Assembly (NCBI GenBank): GCA_934045075.1
Contig: OW203731.1
Span: 13,339,062-13,403,061 of the forward strand
Length of the DNA: 64,000 nucleotides
Source: Yponomeuta sedellus
Taxonomy: Eukaryota; Arthropoda; Insecta; Lepidoptera; Yponomeutidae
Direction: 5' to 3'
Shown: one piece after another, positions 29,607 through 39,793 of the stretch
Layout of the letters: each line of letters begins with the position of its first letter
Position numbering within the stretch: the stretch's first letter is position 1
Program-made: the position numbers and the translations under genes
The notes under the pieces: model-generated
Database searches by the model: none
Told to the model about the DNA's origin: nothing
The model's input: only the letters and a program-made list of their open reading frames with translations

Positions 29607-29682
29607 TACAGTCAGTCGGTAGAGTTGACACCACGGTGACCTTACAACATAAATGTTGAGGTTAATCATCAGCCGACTGTAT
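29607..29682. mobile_element. Mini-MITE (TACAGTC ends)
   Basis: TACAGTCAGTCGGTAGAGTT...GTGACCTTACAAC pairs imperfectly with GTTGAGGTTAATCATCAGCC...GACTGTA. 76 bp. A similar element is at 53292-53377. Confidence 0.55.
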
Positions 29683-30733
29683 TTATGAATCATTATGAGT
29701 AATTTTAACGCTGTAAAATTGTCACCCGTCACTGAAATTGAACAACAGCTAATTGCCATTCAAAATGGAGCGGATGCGCCAAAACCGTGTGGCGGCCCTA
29801 TTAAAACAATTATGCACACAGTCAGTAGAGAAAAATCGATTCAAAACCGCCGACCATTAAAACTTCAATGAAATAATTTACCAACTGCACCTATCGGGCA
29901 TTCAATGAAAGGTAAACGACATGACGAGGTGAGGTATCGACCACTGTGCGAGGTGCAAACAATTTCTTAGTCACGCCTACGGAGTCCGTCGGCTATCCAC
30001 GCAAAAAAGACACTATCGAATGCCATTGCAACAAACACACGTGTGAGTCGACGTAGAAACGAAGTGAATTTTTATCTTGCAGATTTGTACCTGACGCTGG
30101 ACTAGGAAAAGTTATTCAATTGTGCACTGTATTCCCAAGAGGGGACAACCTGCGTCCGCTTTCTGTATTGCGACGAATAGTACAGAGCACACAGCTACAG
30201 AGTGCAACGCTGAGAATGTGTGCGGGAGGCGAGGAGGCTGTATGGACTGAAGATGCGGACGAAAGTTTTGCATATGTGTAATGTTTTGAGATATACAGGT
30301 GACACTGGCGATACAAGGTGGGCGGGGCCGAGGGAGGGGTGAGACATATTGGAAAGAGATGGCGGACGGGCTATGATAATGATGTTATTGCTCCATTCTT
30401 GATGTGCCTTTAGTTTTGTTTTTACATTTTGCACTCTTTATAAGGCTGTATAAATGTCGGGTAGTTGAGTGTGAGCGCGTATAAAATACGTTTATGATGT
30501 CGTTATGGCGCGAGCTCCGAGGCGGGAGAGAATGCAAAAAGCCCAGATTGATCGCCGGATTTGAGATTCGAATGGAAGAGGACAAACTTGTCGGAACTGG
30601 TGACGATAAAAGATAATCAGGTGACGTAGCATTGCACGTCACCAGCCATTTTGAATTTCGAACGTTGGTATTAGGGTTGAAAATTGCAAGAGGTACATTT
30701 TGTTTCTTTTCCAAACTTTGTATCTTTCCTGTG
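29683..30733. other. Single-copy-looking stretch
   Basis: GC-richer than average at 30110-30380. The 129-aa minus ORF (30385-30774) begins in the 5S-SINE and shows no known domain; not accepted as a gene. Confidence 0.35.
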
Positions 30734-31083
30734 CGCTCGTGGCCTAGTCGAACCGAGTGATTGGAATCAATCACTTGAGTTAAGAAAAAACAGGCGCGGG
30801 ATAGGTGACCGTCCCATGCTTACTGCAAGTGACATTTATTCCGAGTGCTTCTTTACTTCGCAAGGCACGTTAAGCCGTTGATGCCAGCTGTCAAGAAATG
30901 GCAGTCAATAAGCCATGTCAGAGGCCTTATGGGCGGCTTAAAAACTTCTGACAGTAAGGCAAACCACTATCTTACAATCCTCCACCAACCCGGACTTGGC
31001 CCCCGTGGTGGAGTATGGCCTAACTTTCTTGCGATGCAAGAAGAGACCTGTGCCCCAGCAGTGGGGACGTACAAAGTGTTGTT
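30734..31083 (+). mobile_element. 5S-SINE subfamily A, full length with internal head deletion
   Basis: Starts GTGCGCTCGTGGCCTAGTCG; CACTTGAGTTAAGAAAAAAC then GGCGCGGGATAGGTGACCGT shows a deletion of the GTCAGGTGCTGGA part of the 5S box C region. The body and 3' end (GTGGGGACGTACAAAGTGTT) are intact. Confidence 0.88.
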
Positions 31084-31085
31084 AT

Positions 31086-31529
31086 ATCCACACGTAGATT
31101 TATTCTTATGGGCCACAACATAAGTTTGACTGTCGAAAAAAAGACACACAACGTGTGATGAGATGCTGAAGAAACCGAACCGCGTCAGCAAAAGGTGTTA
31201 AACCGACGTTAATTATAAAAAGCCGGGCCTCTACATCGCACCGCACGAATATTCCTCGGGCATTAACTAACCACAGGTTAAATTAAATCGCCGCTATATG
31301 GCCTTTTGTGTTCGCGGGTTGTCATTAGCAGACAGCGGCTGTGATGTGACTCGCGTTGTTATGAATTTGCTGGAAATAATGAAGACGGGTTGCATTCTTG
31401 CATATTTTACGATGTGCAAATTACGTGCGATGCCCGTGGAAATAAACGCTCGGTGACATTGAGAATTATCGAGGAAATGATTCATATAATTAAAATAAGC
31501 TCGTATTTTTATTACATTACATACATACA
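31086..31529. other. Unassigned stretch
   Basis: No recognised repeat or gene. 78-aa ORFs on both strands overlap each other and lack motifs. Confidence 0.4.
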
Positions 31530-32037
31530 TTTACATTTTACACACTGGCACATACATTGCTTCTGGCCCCACAGTAGGATACCCTATGTCGTGGGAACCA
31601 GAAACAACGACATCACAAACATGTAAACATCCAAGACCAGAGTGCTTAGTGCGAGTTTTACAGATCCAATCGAATAACTTTACTACCGCGTTAATCGAGC
31701 ATTGAGTAGTGAGTATGAGTAAGTTAACCGTTCGAAGTGGCAAAACGCTGTCACAGTACAACTCGCACTCGCGTTTATTCGTGTTTTGGCTGGTAAACGT
31801 GTTCACTTCTCAACGTAAACCATTACAACTCGCACTCAGCAATTTTAATTTCCATACTTGTCGCTAGGTAGCGCTTTCTCGATGCCATAGAAATATGAGT
31901 TTACGTTAACGCGATCGAGTAGTTAAAAAACTCGCACTAAGCACTCTGGACTTTTTTTTTTGTTTCCAGCCGGTATTCGAACCCGGGACCTCTTGTATGG
32001 TAGGCAGACGCCCTACAGCTACGCCACAGAGGTCGTC
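31530..32037 (-). mobile_element. SINE-W split by MITE C
   Basis: 31530-31638 is the SINE-W tail (ACACTGGCACATACATTGCT, AACGACATCACAAACATGTA, CATCCAAGACC) and 31948-32037 its head in minus orientation (CCGGTATTCGAACCCGGGAC to GCCACAGAGGTCGTC). MITE C lies exactly between, in the middle of CCAAGACC|TGG. Confidence 0.85.
31640..31946. mobile_element. MITE C nested in SINE-W
   Basis: 307 bp, inverse orientation to 13884-14194. Ends GAGTGCTTAGTGCGAGTTTT and the complement. The internal GTAAACCATTACAACTCGCA and ATGCCATAGAAATATGAGTT blocks are shared. Confidence 0.88.
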
Positions 32038-32200
32038 AAAAGTTGATATTGGACCGGCAAAAGCTGTTGAAGCGGTTATATGACGCATTGATAGACCAGT
32101 TGCTTCACAGGTGTAAGATTTTGGGGTCGATTCGCATACCAGTTTATTTGTTTTTTTTTACGAAGCATATACATACAATGTACTTAAACACGTACGTATT

Positions 32201-32302
32201 ACATTTTTTTTAATGCACTATTCCGTGCTAAGGACATTTTTAAAAACCTATTTAGAGGCTAAAACTTCCACCCATGCCGGGATTCGAACCCGCGACCTCT
32301 GG
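32201..32302 (-). mobile_element. SINE-T, 5'-truncated
   Basis: Tail and B-box half in minus orientation, stopping at CGCGACCTCTGG, the same anticodon-arm breakpoint as in 7809-7984. CGTACGTATT (32191-32200) and CGTACGTGTT (32303-32312) may be a diverged target duplication. Confidence 0.75.
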
Positions 32303-32329
32303 CGTACGTGTTTTTAACTTTTTAGACTG

Positions 32330-32465
32330 CCTGGTTGATCTAGCGGTATTATGGCTGATTGCCATGCCGAAGGCTGTAGGTTTGTGCCACCGGGGACTGG
32401 CGTATATCTAATGGCCTCATTCTGGGTGTGTTTGCATGTTTGTAATGTGCTTGCCTACTTACAAT
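32330..32465 (+). mobile_element. SINE-4 copy
   Basis: GACTGCCTGGTTGATCTAGC, TGCCATGCCGAAGGCTGTAG and GGTTTGTGCCACC (decayed B box), then TTCTGGGTGTGTTTGCATGT. Confidence 0.55.
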
Positions 32466-32471
32466 ATAGTA

Positions 32472-32962
32472 CAGTCTGTTAGCTTTTAGAATATATCTCG
32501 GGATCTAGAGAAGGCTTCGGTTTGCGTCGAAAGCACACGTGTGTAATACTACTTCCCGCTCTGTATAAGTGTATAAGTGTCATATTAGTTTCGATTTCGA
32601 AATTGTCATATTAGTTCCGATATTTCTATTACACGAACATATCCGATTCTATCCGATAGTTAGTTAGACCTGAGATTTCCGCACTTAGCCTCATAGTTGG
32701 GCCATTGTACGTAGCAAGCGCTGAGGTACGCTAACACCTCAGACACTAGGGTTTCCTTACGATGTTTTCCCTCACCGTCAGCGAGTAGTATTGCTACTAT
32801 AATTTCTCAAATGTACATAACTTAGAAGACAAAGTCATTGGTACATGCCGGGGTTCGAACCCACGACCTCCCGATTGAGAAGCCGGCGTTCTACACCGCT
32901 CCGCTACCATCGCTCTCTCCGATAGTAGCCGAGGTAGGTATATTCTAAAAGCTAACAGACTG
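32472..32962. mobile_element. MITE A with a nested SINE-P
   Basis: 24-bp ends CAGTCTGTTAGCTTTTAGAA match their inverse at 32939-32962; TA flanks at 32470-32471 and 32963-32964. The internal site TCCGATAGT, present once in the 9388 copy, is duplicated around SINE-P (32652-32660, 32918-32926). Confidence 0.9.
32661..32917 (-). mobile_element. SINE-P, full length with tRNA-like head, 9-bp TSD
   Basis: On the minus strand: tRNA-like head with A-box region GGTAGCGGAGCGG and B box GGTTCGAACCCC, then CCAATGACTTTGTCTTCTAA, AAAACATCGTAAGGAAACCC, GTGTCTGAGGTG and CCTCAGCGCTTGCTACG. This copy shows the head-to-body order used to identify other SINE-P remnants. Flanked by TCCGATAGT. Confidence 0.85.
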
Positions 32963-33183
32963 TACAGGGCATTCTAGTTTGAAATCGGGAGAAGTGATTT
33001 TGTAGTGCGAAAGTTAGTATTATACAAGAATGTTACTAGGTGACCCCGCAAACTTTTTTTGACCAATTTAAAAGCCTACAACCCATTTTTAGACCTACCA
33101 AATATAGACGAAAAAATCATTAAAATCGTTGAAGCCGATTTGGGTGAGTTCGATAACCTCTACACTGTTGTATAACTTCTACA

Positions 33184-33495
33184 GGCGACCTCTGTGGCGC
33201 AGCGGTAACGCATCTGCCTACCATGCAAGAGGTCCCGGGTTCGGACCCCGGCTGGGGACAAAAAAACCCCAGGTCTTGGACCTTCTCCACGTCACCTTTT
33301 GGTTGGCTAGAATAAAATACTATTTAGTATTAAGCCCGCCAATTGTACAATCTATACAGGTATAATAAAGAATTTAATAATAAAAATAATAATGTTTACA
33401 TGTTTGTGATGTCGATGTTTCTGGTTCCCACGACACAGGGTATCTTAGTGTGGGGCCAGAAGCAATGTATGTGCCTGTATGTAAGTGTTATCTTA
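33184..33495 (+). mobile_element. SINE-W split by a LINE-tail-like segment
   Basis: Head 33184-33255 (TGGCGCAGCGG, B box GGTTCGGACCCC), then CCAGGTCTTGGA. A ~115-bp insert (33280-33395) holds TAAGCCCGCCAATTGTACAA and GTATAATAAAGAATTTAATA; then SINE-W resumes at ATGTTTACATGTTTGTGATG to the tail. The insert looks like a truncated LINE 3' end. Confidence 0.8.
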
Positions 33496-33736
33496 TTAAT
33501 ATTAAGTATAAAGATAATAAGTTAGTAAGTTTCTAAGTTTTTATGTTTCTAATATTAACCTCCGGAAGTACTTATCTGATTTCAAAAATTCTTTCACCAG
33601 TGTTTTGAACAGACCTAACCTAACCGAGTGATAACAGCGGCACATGAACCTTTTGTCGTTTTCGCGTGCTAATAGATTAAGTTGTTTGCGTTATTATTGT
33701 GCCTACATGAAAAAATATTTTAGCCTCACTATGCCC

Positions 33737-34000
33737 CAGCCCGAATCGCTCACAGCCCTAGCTGCCTGAGTGCAACACATGGCGCGTTCAGTGCATGGAT
33801 GGGTAAACCGTCAATGACTAACGCTCTAGTTGCATTATTCCTAGCGGCTCCGTGCTTCGTAAGGTACGTTAAGCAGTTGGCGCCGGCTGCCGTCGATAGA
33901 TGGCAGTCGTTAAGCCTAGTCAGAGGCCTTAGGGCGGCTTGAAAACTTCTGACAGTAAGACCAGCCACTAGTCTTGCAAGCCTCCACCAATCCGGACTTG
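33737..34000 (+). mobile_element. 5S-SINE subfamily B, stops at CGGACTT
   Basis: Head has GCATGGATGGGTAAACCGTC where 5S has GGATGGGTGACCG; the body GGCAGTCGTTAAGCCTAGTC and GACCAGCCACTAGTCTTGCA distinguishes B from A. At CGGACTTG it switches to the alternative tail. Confidence 0.75.
33919..34000 (+). repeat. 82-bp direct repeat, left copy
   Basis: Matches 34257-34338 with one mismatch (GACC versus GACA). Begins GTCAGAGGCCTTAGGGCGGC and ends TCCACCAATCCGGACTTG. Confidence 0.95.
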
Positions 34001-34256
34001 TTATTATTACTATACGACAAACCTCATTCTCTAAATATTAAATTCTACAGCTTAGAACCTACTTGCAATGTCAAAGTCATATTTAAAAAAAAAACTTTAT
34101 TGAACAGAAGACAATTTACATTACAATATACAGTAGCACCCACACTAGGCATAACCTGTGTCGTGGCTACTAACACTCTAAATATAGATTTACATAGGTG
34201 TCTTAGCTTTTAGTTACAATAATAAAACATTAAGTGACTCAGTGTGTGTGTGTGTA
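34001..34256 (+). repeat. Alternative SINE tail plus second tail segment
   Basis: 34001-34085 repeats the 8766-8848 tail (TTATTATTACTATACGACAA to GTCATATTTAAAAA). 34086-34256 adds CTTTATTGAACAGAAGACAA and TAACCTGTGTCGTGGCTACT, ending in AATAAAACATTAAGTGACTC and (GT)n. Confidence 0.6.
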
Positions 34257-34418
34257 GTCAGAGGCCTTAGGGCGGCTTGAAAACTTCTGACAGTAAGACA
34301 AGCCACTAGTCTTGCAAGCCTCCACCAATCCGGACTTGGCCCGCGTGGTGGAGTATGGCCTATACCTTCCTCTGTGACCTGTGCCCATCGGTGAGGACAT
34401 AATAGTTGATGATGATGC
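34257..34418 (+). mobile_element. 5S-SINE subfamily B, 3' half with TTGATGATGATG tail
   Basis: Second copy of the 82-bp repeat continuing to the regular B 3' end: GGAGTATGGCCTATACCTTC, GGTGAGGACATAATAG and TTGATGATGATG. The tail resembles the TGATGATGATG end of the RTE fragment at 60905. Confidence 0.8.
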
Positions 34419-34420
34419 CC

Positions 34421-34666
34421 CAGACCAGAAGGTTAAATAAAGGTGGCCAATCTCATTTATGGGGCCCATCTTCGGTTAGACGAGTCTCCAAAGTGTATTT
34501 TTTCCTATCATCTCTCGACACTTCTCCATTTCATTCCAATCGCGATTTATATTTTACATATTTCTTAGTACCTACTTCTGAGACAATGTAGAGTGTACGT
34601 AGGTATCTAATTTCAGTTCGATGAAAGTAATAAAACTTAACACAGTGACCATTACAATTTTATTTT
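34421..34666. other. Unassigned stretch
   Basis: Nothing recognised before the short ORF on the minus strand. Confidence 0.4.
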
Positions 34667-34846
34667 TCACTTCAAAACTCTAGCTTTACCAAGCAGCTGT
34701 TCTTTTAGTCCAGAGATGTCCAATGCAATTATATGAAACTGTAGGTCACCAGATTTGACGCCAAGAAATCGCCCCAACGCGCTTTGCATAAAATCCATGC
34801 ATTGAGCAGAGTCCGTTACATTACACTGCATCCGTCTATTTTTCAT
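34667..34846 (-). CDS. Short unrecognised ORF with nearby poly(A) signal
   Basis: 59 aa from the first ATG (34846): reads naturally, with MQSALGRFLGVKSGDLQFHI and ALDISGLKEQLLGKARVLK, and ends TGA followed within a few bases by AATAAAATT on the minus strand. An upstream in-frame stop lies just before the start. I do not recognise the family. It could be the last exon of a host gene, a processed-pseudogene remnant, or chance. Neighbouring sequence is not repetitive as far as I can see. Confidence 0.3.
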   Translation of the reverse strand: MKNRRMQCNVTDSAQCMDFMQSALGRFLGVKSGDLQFHIIALDISGLKEQLLGKARVLK

Positions 34847-34849
34847 CAC

Positions 34850-35169
34850 AATTTACGTTTTCGTTTTTTCATATCACACTATATTTGACGAGGTTGCCTG
34901 ATAGTACTGAATATGATGATTTGATACTTCAAACCACTCTTAAGAGTTACAAAGGGTAAAATATTATTAAGAACATCAGAAAAAATGCAGTCCATCTTGT
35001 GCCAAGGACAAAAATTTTGCAAATCCAAACTGTTGTCAATATTTGACAGAGGTCTTCATTACCAATTTACATCGATACGCTTTAAATTTTTTGGCGCCCC
35101 AAAGAACTAGAAAGATGTGTCGAAATATTAGGTATTTAAGAAAAAAACTAACTCAACAGAAACACTAAA
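34850..35169. other. Unassigned AT-rich stretch
   Basis: No ORF or repeat recognised. Confidence 0.4.
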
Positions 35170-35690
35170 AAACCGGCCAAGTGCGAGTCAGACTCGCGCA
35201 CCGAGGGTTCCGTACAAACCTGTATTATAGACCTGAGTATTTGGTATGAATTTCAATTTAATACCTCTACGCGTTTATGAGGAAATGGGTAGTAAGTTTA
35301 AAATTATTAAAAAAATATATATTATGTGATGTAACTAAAAATTTATGGTTTTCGTAATTTTTCCTTTATCTATGCTATAAGACGTTGCTTCGTACCAAAT
35401 TTCAAGATTCTGAGTTCACGGGAAGCACCCTGTAGGTTTTGATTCCCTTGCAAGTGTCGAAAATTTGCGGCATAAACGGCTGTATCTTTTGATTGCGTTG
35501 GCTTAGAAGTTTGATTTTTTCACAGCTTCAAGGGACAGTAGACCTGAGTAATTGATATAAATTTCAGCTTCATACCTCCACGCGTTCCTGAGAAAAAGGG
35601 TCTTGACAGACGGACGGACGGACAGACGGACAACAAAGTGATCCTATAAGGGTTCCGTTTTTTCCTTTTGAGGTACGGAACCCTAAAAAC
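35170..35690. repeat. Repeat E, longest copy, non-coding
   Basis: Starts AACCGGCCAAGTGCGAGTCA, CTCGCGCACCG; then AGGGTTCCGTAC (35204-35215), complemented by GTACGGAACCCT at 35673-35684. Includes ACAGACGGACGGACGGACAG and TATAAGGGTTCCGTTTTTTC. About 480 bp between the inverted ends. Related pieces at 23921 and 47686. Class unknown. Confidence 0.7.
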
Positions 35691-38029
35691 GTGCCGGAGT
35701 GTCACTTATGTGCTACGTAAGTGATTTTATCATAGATTCCATTATAAAAATCATGTCAAAATCTATATGAAACAGACCATCAGGTCTTTTGATTTATAGA
35801 GATCTATATGAAAAAATCTATATGGTTTGACTCCTACAGTGACTCCTTTTGATCACAGAATCAATGAAAAAGTATGTTCGAATTAAAAAACTTTGGCCTC
35901 TGCATCGACGTAATAAGATGATTCATACAGCGTCCAGTGGCACCTTGACTCACACTAGTTGGGTGAAGGGACCACTTTGACGCTGCAGAGCCTGGGACAT
36001 TATTTTAATTTTAAATGGTGTAGACTGCCAATCAAAGAGTTCAATCATTAATGATGTCCTAGTTTACGACAAGGACAAATGATTTCGTTGTGAGGAAGTA
36101 AATATTAGATTTTTTTTCATACCCCCCCCCATCATCAAACCTTGACCCTTTCTTTTTGGGAACAACCATTGAGGCAACCCATACCTAACAAAAAAAATCT
36201 AATTAAAAAAATATGCGTGGGCCGCTAAGCGCGTCATTGCTTCGTGTGTTCGCGTCTGCTTATTTGCGTCTACGAATACCAAACGAGTGCTAAGGATACT
36301 GGAATCTGGCGCAGGCGCAGACTGTGGTCATTGTTTTACGAGCTCGTGTAATTTAATCACTCCGGCTAAGACAACTTTGTCGTTTACGATCAGCTTATTA
36401 ATATCGAGAGGGGATGAACTTTGGCATTCTGTTTCATTGTAATGCATAATGTGCGGAAACCTAAGTATCTGGGGTAATATAATATCTAATTTTAGATTTT
36501 GTTTGTCTCATAAAATTATAGTAGAGCCGAGTTTACTATGACATTTCTTAATTGCACGGACTACCTGTGTCTAATTCCTTTCTTGTCTCAGTCTATGGTT
36601 GCCCGGGTTTCTTCCGGGTCTTATAACTATAAGACCGCCAATTATAGGTACTATATTTTCATAAATGACTGTTCTGTAATTTCTGTGTACGAGTACAATC
36701 TATCTACAATGCATATCAGATTAATCCACAAATTAAAATGCAGCAAGAATAATTTGTACTGATGCCTAATCGGCTAAGCAATATAGAATGGTCATTGCGT
36801 GGTCTTGGGGCCTTGTATTGACGCCCACAGCGTCAGCGTCAACTTGAAGAAGAAGAAGAAAAACTTTTTTATAGAAAGAGTAAACATTACACACGCCACA
36901 ATAACAAAATACACATAAAACATAACATTCACAAAAAAAGAAATGAAAACGAAAGGTCACGGCGCGGCGTGTCACTGCTGCTATAAATGGCAACTAACTC
37001 AGCAATATGCTGATAGACACGCCTTCAATGCTGATTATTAGTCAGTGCTTCTTATGTAGCTTACGGCAACTATAGAGCTTAGTCGCTTGAGTCTCCATTC
37101 CAAACAAAAACGCTCATCCCGGCAACAATGTCCGCGAACACAAATACAAAACAGTGGCAGAGTTATGGTGTAAGCAGCCACTTTTTTCAACGAACAATAA
37201 TGGAACATCACCTACTGGCCAGCGATGTCATATTGTTTCTTCAAATCAAAAAAAAGATGTAAAAAGAGTTCGAGCCACCCCAGAGGTAGAGTCAGGCGCA
37301 TCGCAACATTTCGACACTAAAGCATTGATTTACTGCCTTCGGCCGGCGATTGCGCACTAAAACAGCACTTACGTCACTTTCAATTTTAAAGTGATGCTTC
37401 TTAAACGCCCCCAACTGTAAAATTGCGCGTGTCGATTGTCCGTACCGTGCTACGCCGTAAAATGTTCCATTCTGCGGACTGCGGGGCGAAAAAAACGCAT
37501 GAAAACATCTTTTATAGATTACTTTTCTTGATGGCATGCGGAGTGGATGAATGGAAGAGTTGGTTTTTGAGTGGGATAAAATTGAAACGATTTCCGTTGA
37601 AAAAATGTTGCGGCTGATTCAATCTTACTTAGCAGAGAGTTAAAAATTTGAACGATTATGTGCGTGTTAAATTACTCGTGAAATTAAATGAAAAAGTTTT
37701 GTTCAAAGTAGCGCAGAAACTGCGGCTTAATGAACGTTATAAATCGAACTCGGTGTTCATTTCAAAATCTTGATCGTTTTGGAGAAAAAATGGACAAAGT
37801 AAATTTAACTTTTATTAAGTTCCGTTCAAGAGTACCAAAAACAATTTGCATTGCAGTTTATTGGCAAAAGTACTCAATGCACAAGTACTTAGATAAAGTT
37901 ATAATTTTCGAACTAAAACGTAAGCACTACATATTATTAATTTAACTCATGATTCACTTACTTCATCCGTGAATGAGGAATTAAGATATTAAAATTAGAT
38001 TTATTATCAACCTGTTATAACCAACTGCG
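35691..38029. other. Mostly single-copy-looking stretch
   Basis: Contains a 10-C run with AT flanks near 36121, a GAAGAAGAAGAAG run at 36846-36858 next to a small GACGCCCACAGCGTC dyad, and GC-moderate DNA at 37150-37560. ORFs of 60-81 aa overlap on both strands without motifs. No gene accepted. Confidence 0.4.
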
Positions 38030-38215
38030 GTCTAGTGACATCACGTCCGATTACGGTGTCGGAGGTCGTGGGTTCCCACTGGGAGCCGCCATACTTTTTT
38101 ACCAACAATGTCCTTAGTCTGAGTGTATTTCCAGGTTTGTGTTGTCCTTTCCAGGTTACCTTAGCACAGGTATCCTAGTTTGGGATCTGCTTAAGTGATT
38201 GTGTTGAGTGCATGT
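38030..38215 (+). mobile_element. SINE-4 copy
   Basis: ACTGCGGTCTAGTGACATCA, GGTGTCGGAGGTCGTGGGTT, then GTCCTTAGTCTGAGTGTATT and GGTATCCTAGTTTGGGATCT. The tRNA-like B box is decayed (GTGGGTTCCCACT). Confidence 0.55.
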
Positions 38216-38420
38216 TGTTTATTTAATATAATCACTTGAAAGTGAACTACATTTATTGCAAAAACACAAATTATACACAAAAAGTACACACAAAAGAAAA
38301 TAAAAAATTGACATAGATGTAGACAGACATAAGATCATCTAAAACCATTCTAAAACGGCATGTATAGTATTCTTCGGCACGTGTTAGCGGGTCGAATGGT
38401 TGTCAAATTTATCTTTAATA

Positions 38421-39791
38421 GGTTATGTAACCAGGCATACGTGCCCCACCATGTTAGGAATTTAAATAAAAATCGGTATGTAATAAAATAATGTTTATTT
38501 AATAATCAGTCCGTTACTTTGGCTTAATTTGCATGAGAAAAACTAAAAACATCTTCTAAATTATAATTAAAAACAACTGAGATCAACAATTAAAAAAAAA
38601 TCAAGTGGGGCACTTTACACTGAAATGTCCGTTTAATGTGCCCCAGTGTAGCATCTCACTTGGCAGACTTTTTTCCCTTCCCTTTGCCTTTATTTTTTGC
38701 TTCACATGTTTTGCATTTCGGCGCATATGTTGTGCAGTCCTCGTGTAACCATTTTGAGCACTGTACGCACTGAATCCAGTCACTTTTTGATTTTGTTTCA
38801 TAATATGACTTCAGACACTCGACGCAAATATTCTCCATTTCGTCAGAACATTCTTCACTGCTTGATGGAAGATGTACCTCTTCTTCGCTTTCCGATGAAC
38901 AAGAAAGATCTTTATTCTTATTTTTTTTACGTTTTAGAGGCGGTAACTCTTTCTTCTTTTGTTGCAACTTCTTTTTTTCTTCGAACAGTTTACGAATGAT
39001 CAAGTGCTTTTCTGATGTCAGAACTTTAACGTTTTGTTTCCGCTTGCTAATTTTTTGATGAGTGATGGGCAATGGACTAACGTTCTCTAACATCTTGGTT
39101 GTGCACCGCCAGCCTTTAAGGATGTGTCTTCGTAAAGTTCTTGATGGTATCTCATAGATACGGCTAGCCTCATTAACTCCCATTTTCTTAGTTGTTACAG
39201 CATCTAATGCCTTCTTTAAATTTTCTTCTGTCCATTTTCTTGTGTCTGAAGGCATAATTTTCCGCATTTTCTAAAATAAAAATAAATAAATCAGAATGCT
39301 TCAACGTTACATAGTAAAAAAAAAGATCTCGGCAAATTGAGAACCTGCTCCTTTTTGAAGTCGGTTAAAAATTAATTTTATACATGGGGCACATTACCCA
39401 ATAAAATAAAGGGCACATTAGCAAATGTTCAGGGTAATGTGCCCCACTTGACCATGAGTTATTGGGTTTGCACTACCGAAACGCACAAGCGGCGTTGAAT
39501 AGTTAGAGGAGGTTAGTTTTATATAAAAACTTGTAAAAAGTTGCATCTGAATCACTAATTACTTTTATTTTATGTGTAACTACATGCAAAACAAATTCAA
39601 GAGGTGTGACATACCTTTTAATAACTTTTTACCACTGAAATCACAATAAAACCGGCACAGGTTTGTTTACGTGGCCGCCATACTTGTGGCACTGACTCGT
39701 TCGGTGAAATTTAGCGCCAAATTTGAATGTCTTCGGTGAATTATGCTACTGGGGCACGTTATCGACTGGGGCACATATACCTGATTTACCC
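38421..39791 (-). mobile_element. pogo-like DNA transposon, internally deleted
   Basis: 1371 bp. TA at 38419-38420 and 39792-39793. Imperfect ~28-bp inverted ends: left GGTTATGTAACCAGGCATAC followed by GTGCCCCA, right (inverted) GGGTAAATCAGGTATATGTG followed by CCCCA. GTGCCCCA or GGGGCAC occurs again at 38605, 38637, 39385, 39436, 39750 and 39768, likely subterminal transposase sites. It carries a single ORF. Confidence 0.85.
38656..39267 (-). CDS. DDE-less pogo-type transposase relic: HTH-psq plus C-terminal zinc finger
   Basis: 203 aa. Residues 11-50 (KWTEENLKKALDAVTTKKMG, then NEASRIYEIPSRTLRRHI) are a pipsqueak/CENP-B-type helix-turn-helix that binds DNA. Residues 61-85 (ENVSPLPITHQ, RKQNVKVLTSEK) correspond to the segment that follows the DDE domain in insect pogo-like transposases. 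There is a Lys/Glu-rich helix, an acidic Ser patch (121-145), and then C148-x2-C151...W164-x2-C167-x2-C170-x2-W173-x-H175-x2-C178...C185-x2-C188, a PHD-like zinc finger usual at the C-terminus of these proteins. The ~300-residue DDE catalytic core is missing between residues ~50 and 60, with the frame kept. It cannot transpose, but could still bind DNA. The ATG at 39267 is the first in frame. No intron evidence. Confidence 0.85.
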   Translation of the reverse strand: MRKIMPSDTRKWTEENLKKALDAVTTKKMGVNEASRIYEIPSRTLRRHILKGWRCTTKMLENVSPLPITHQKISKRKQNVKVLTSEKHLIIRKLFEEKKKLQQKKKELPPLKRKKNKNKDLSCSSESEEEVHLPSSSEECSDEMENICVECLKSYYETKSKSDWIQCVQCSKWLHEDCTTYAPKCKTCEAKNKGKGKGKKSAK

Positions 39792-39793
39792 TA

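Noticed and set aside
30385..30774. 129-aa minus-strand ORF
   Set aside because: Starts inside the 5S-SINE and shows no motif or splice support.
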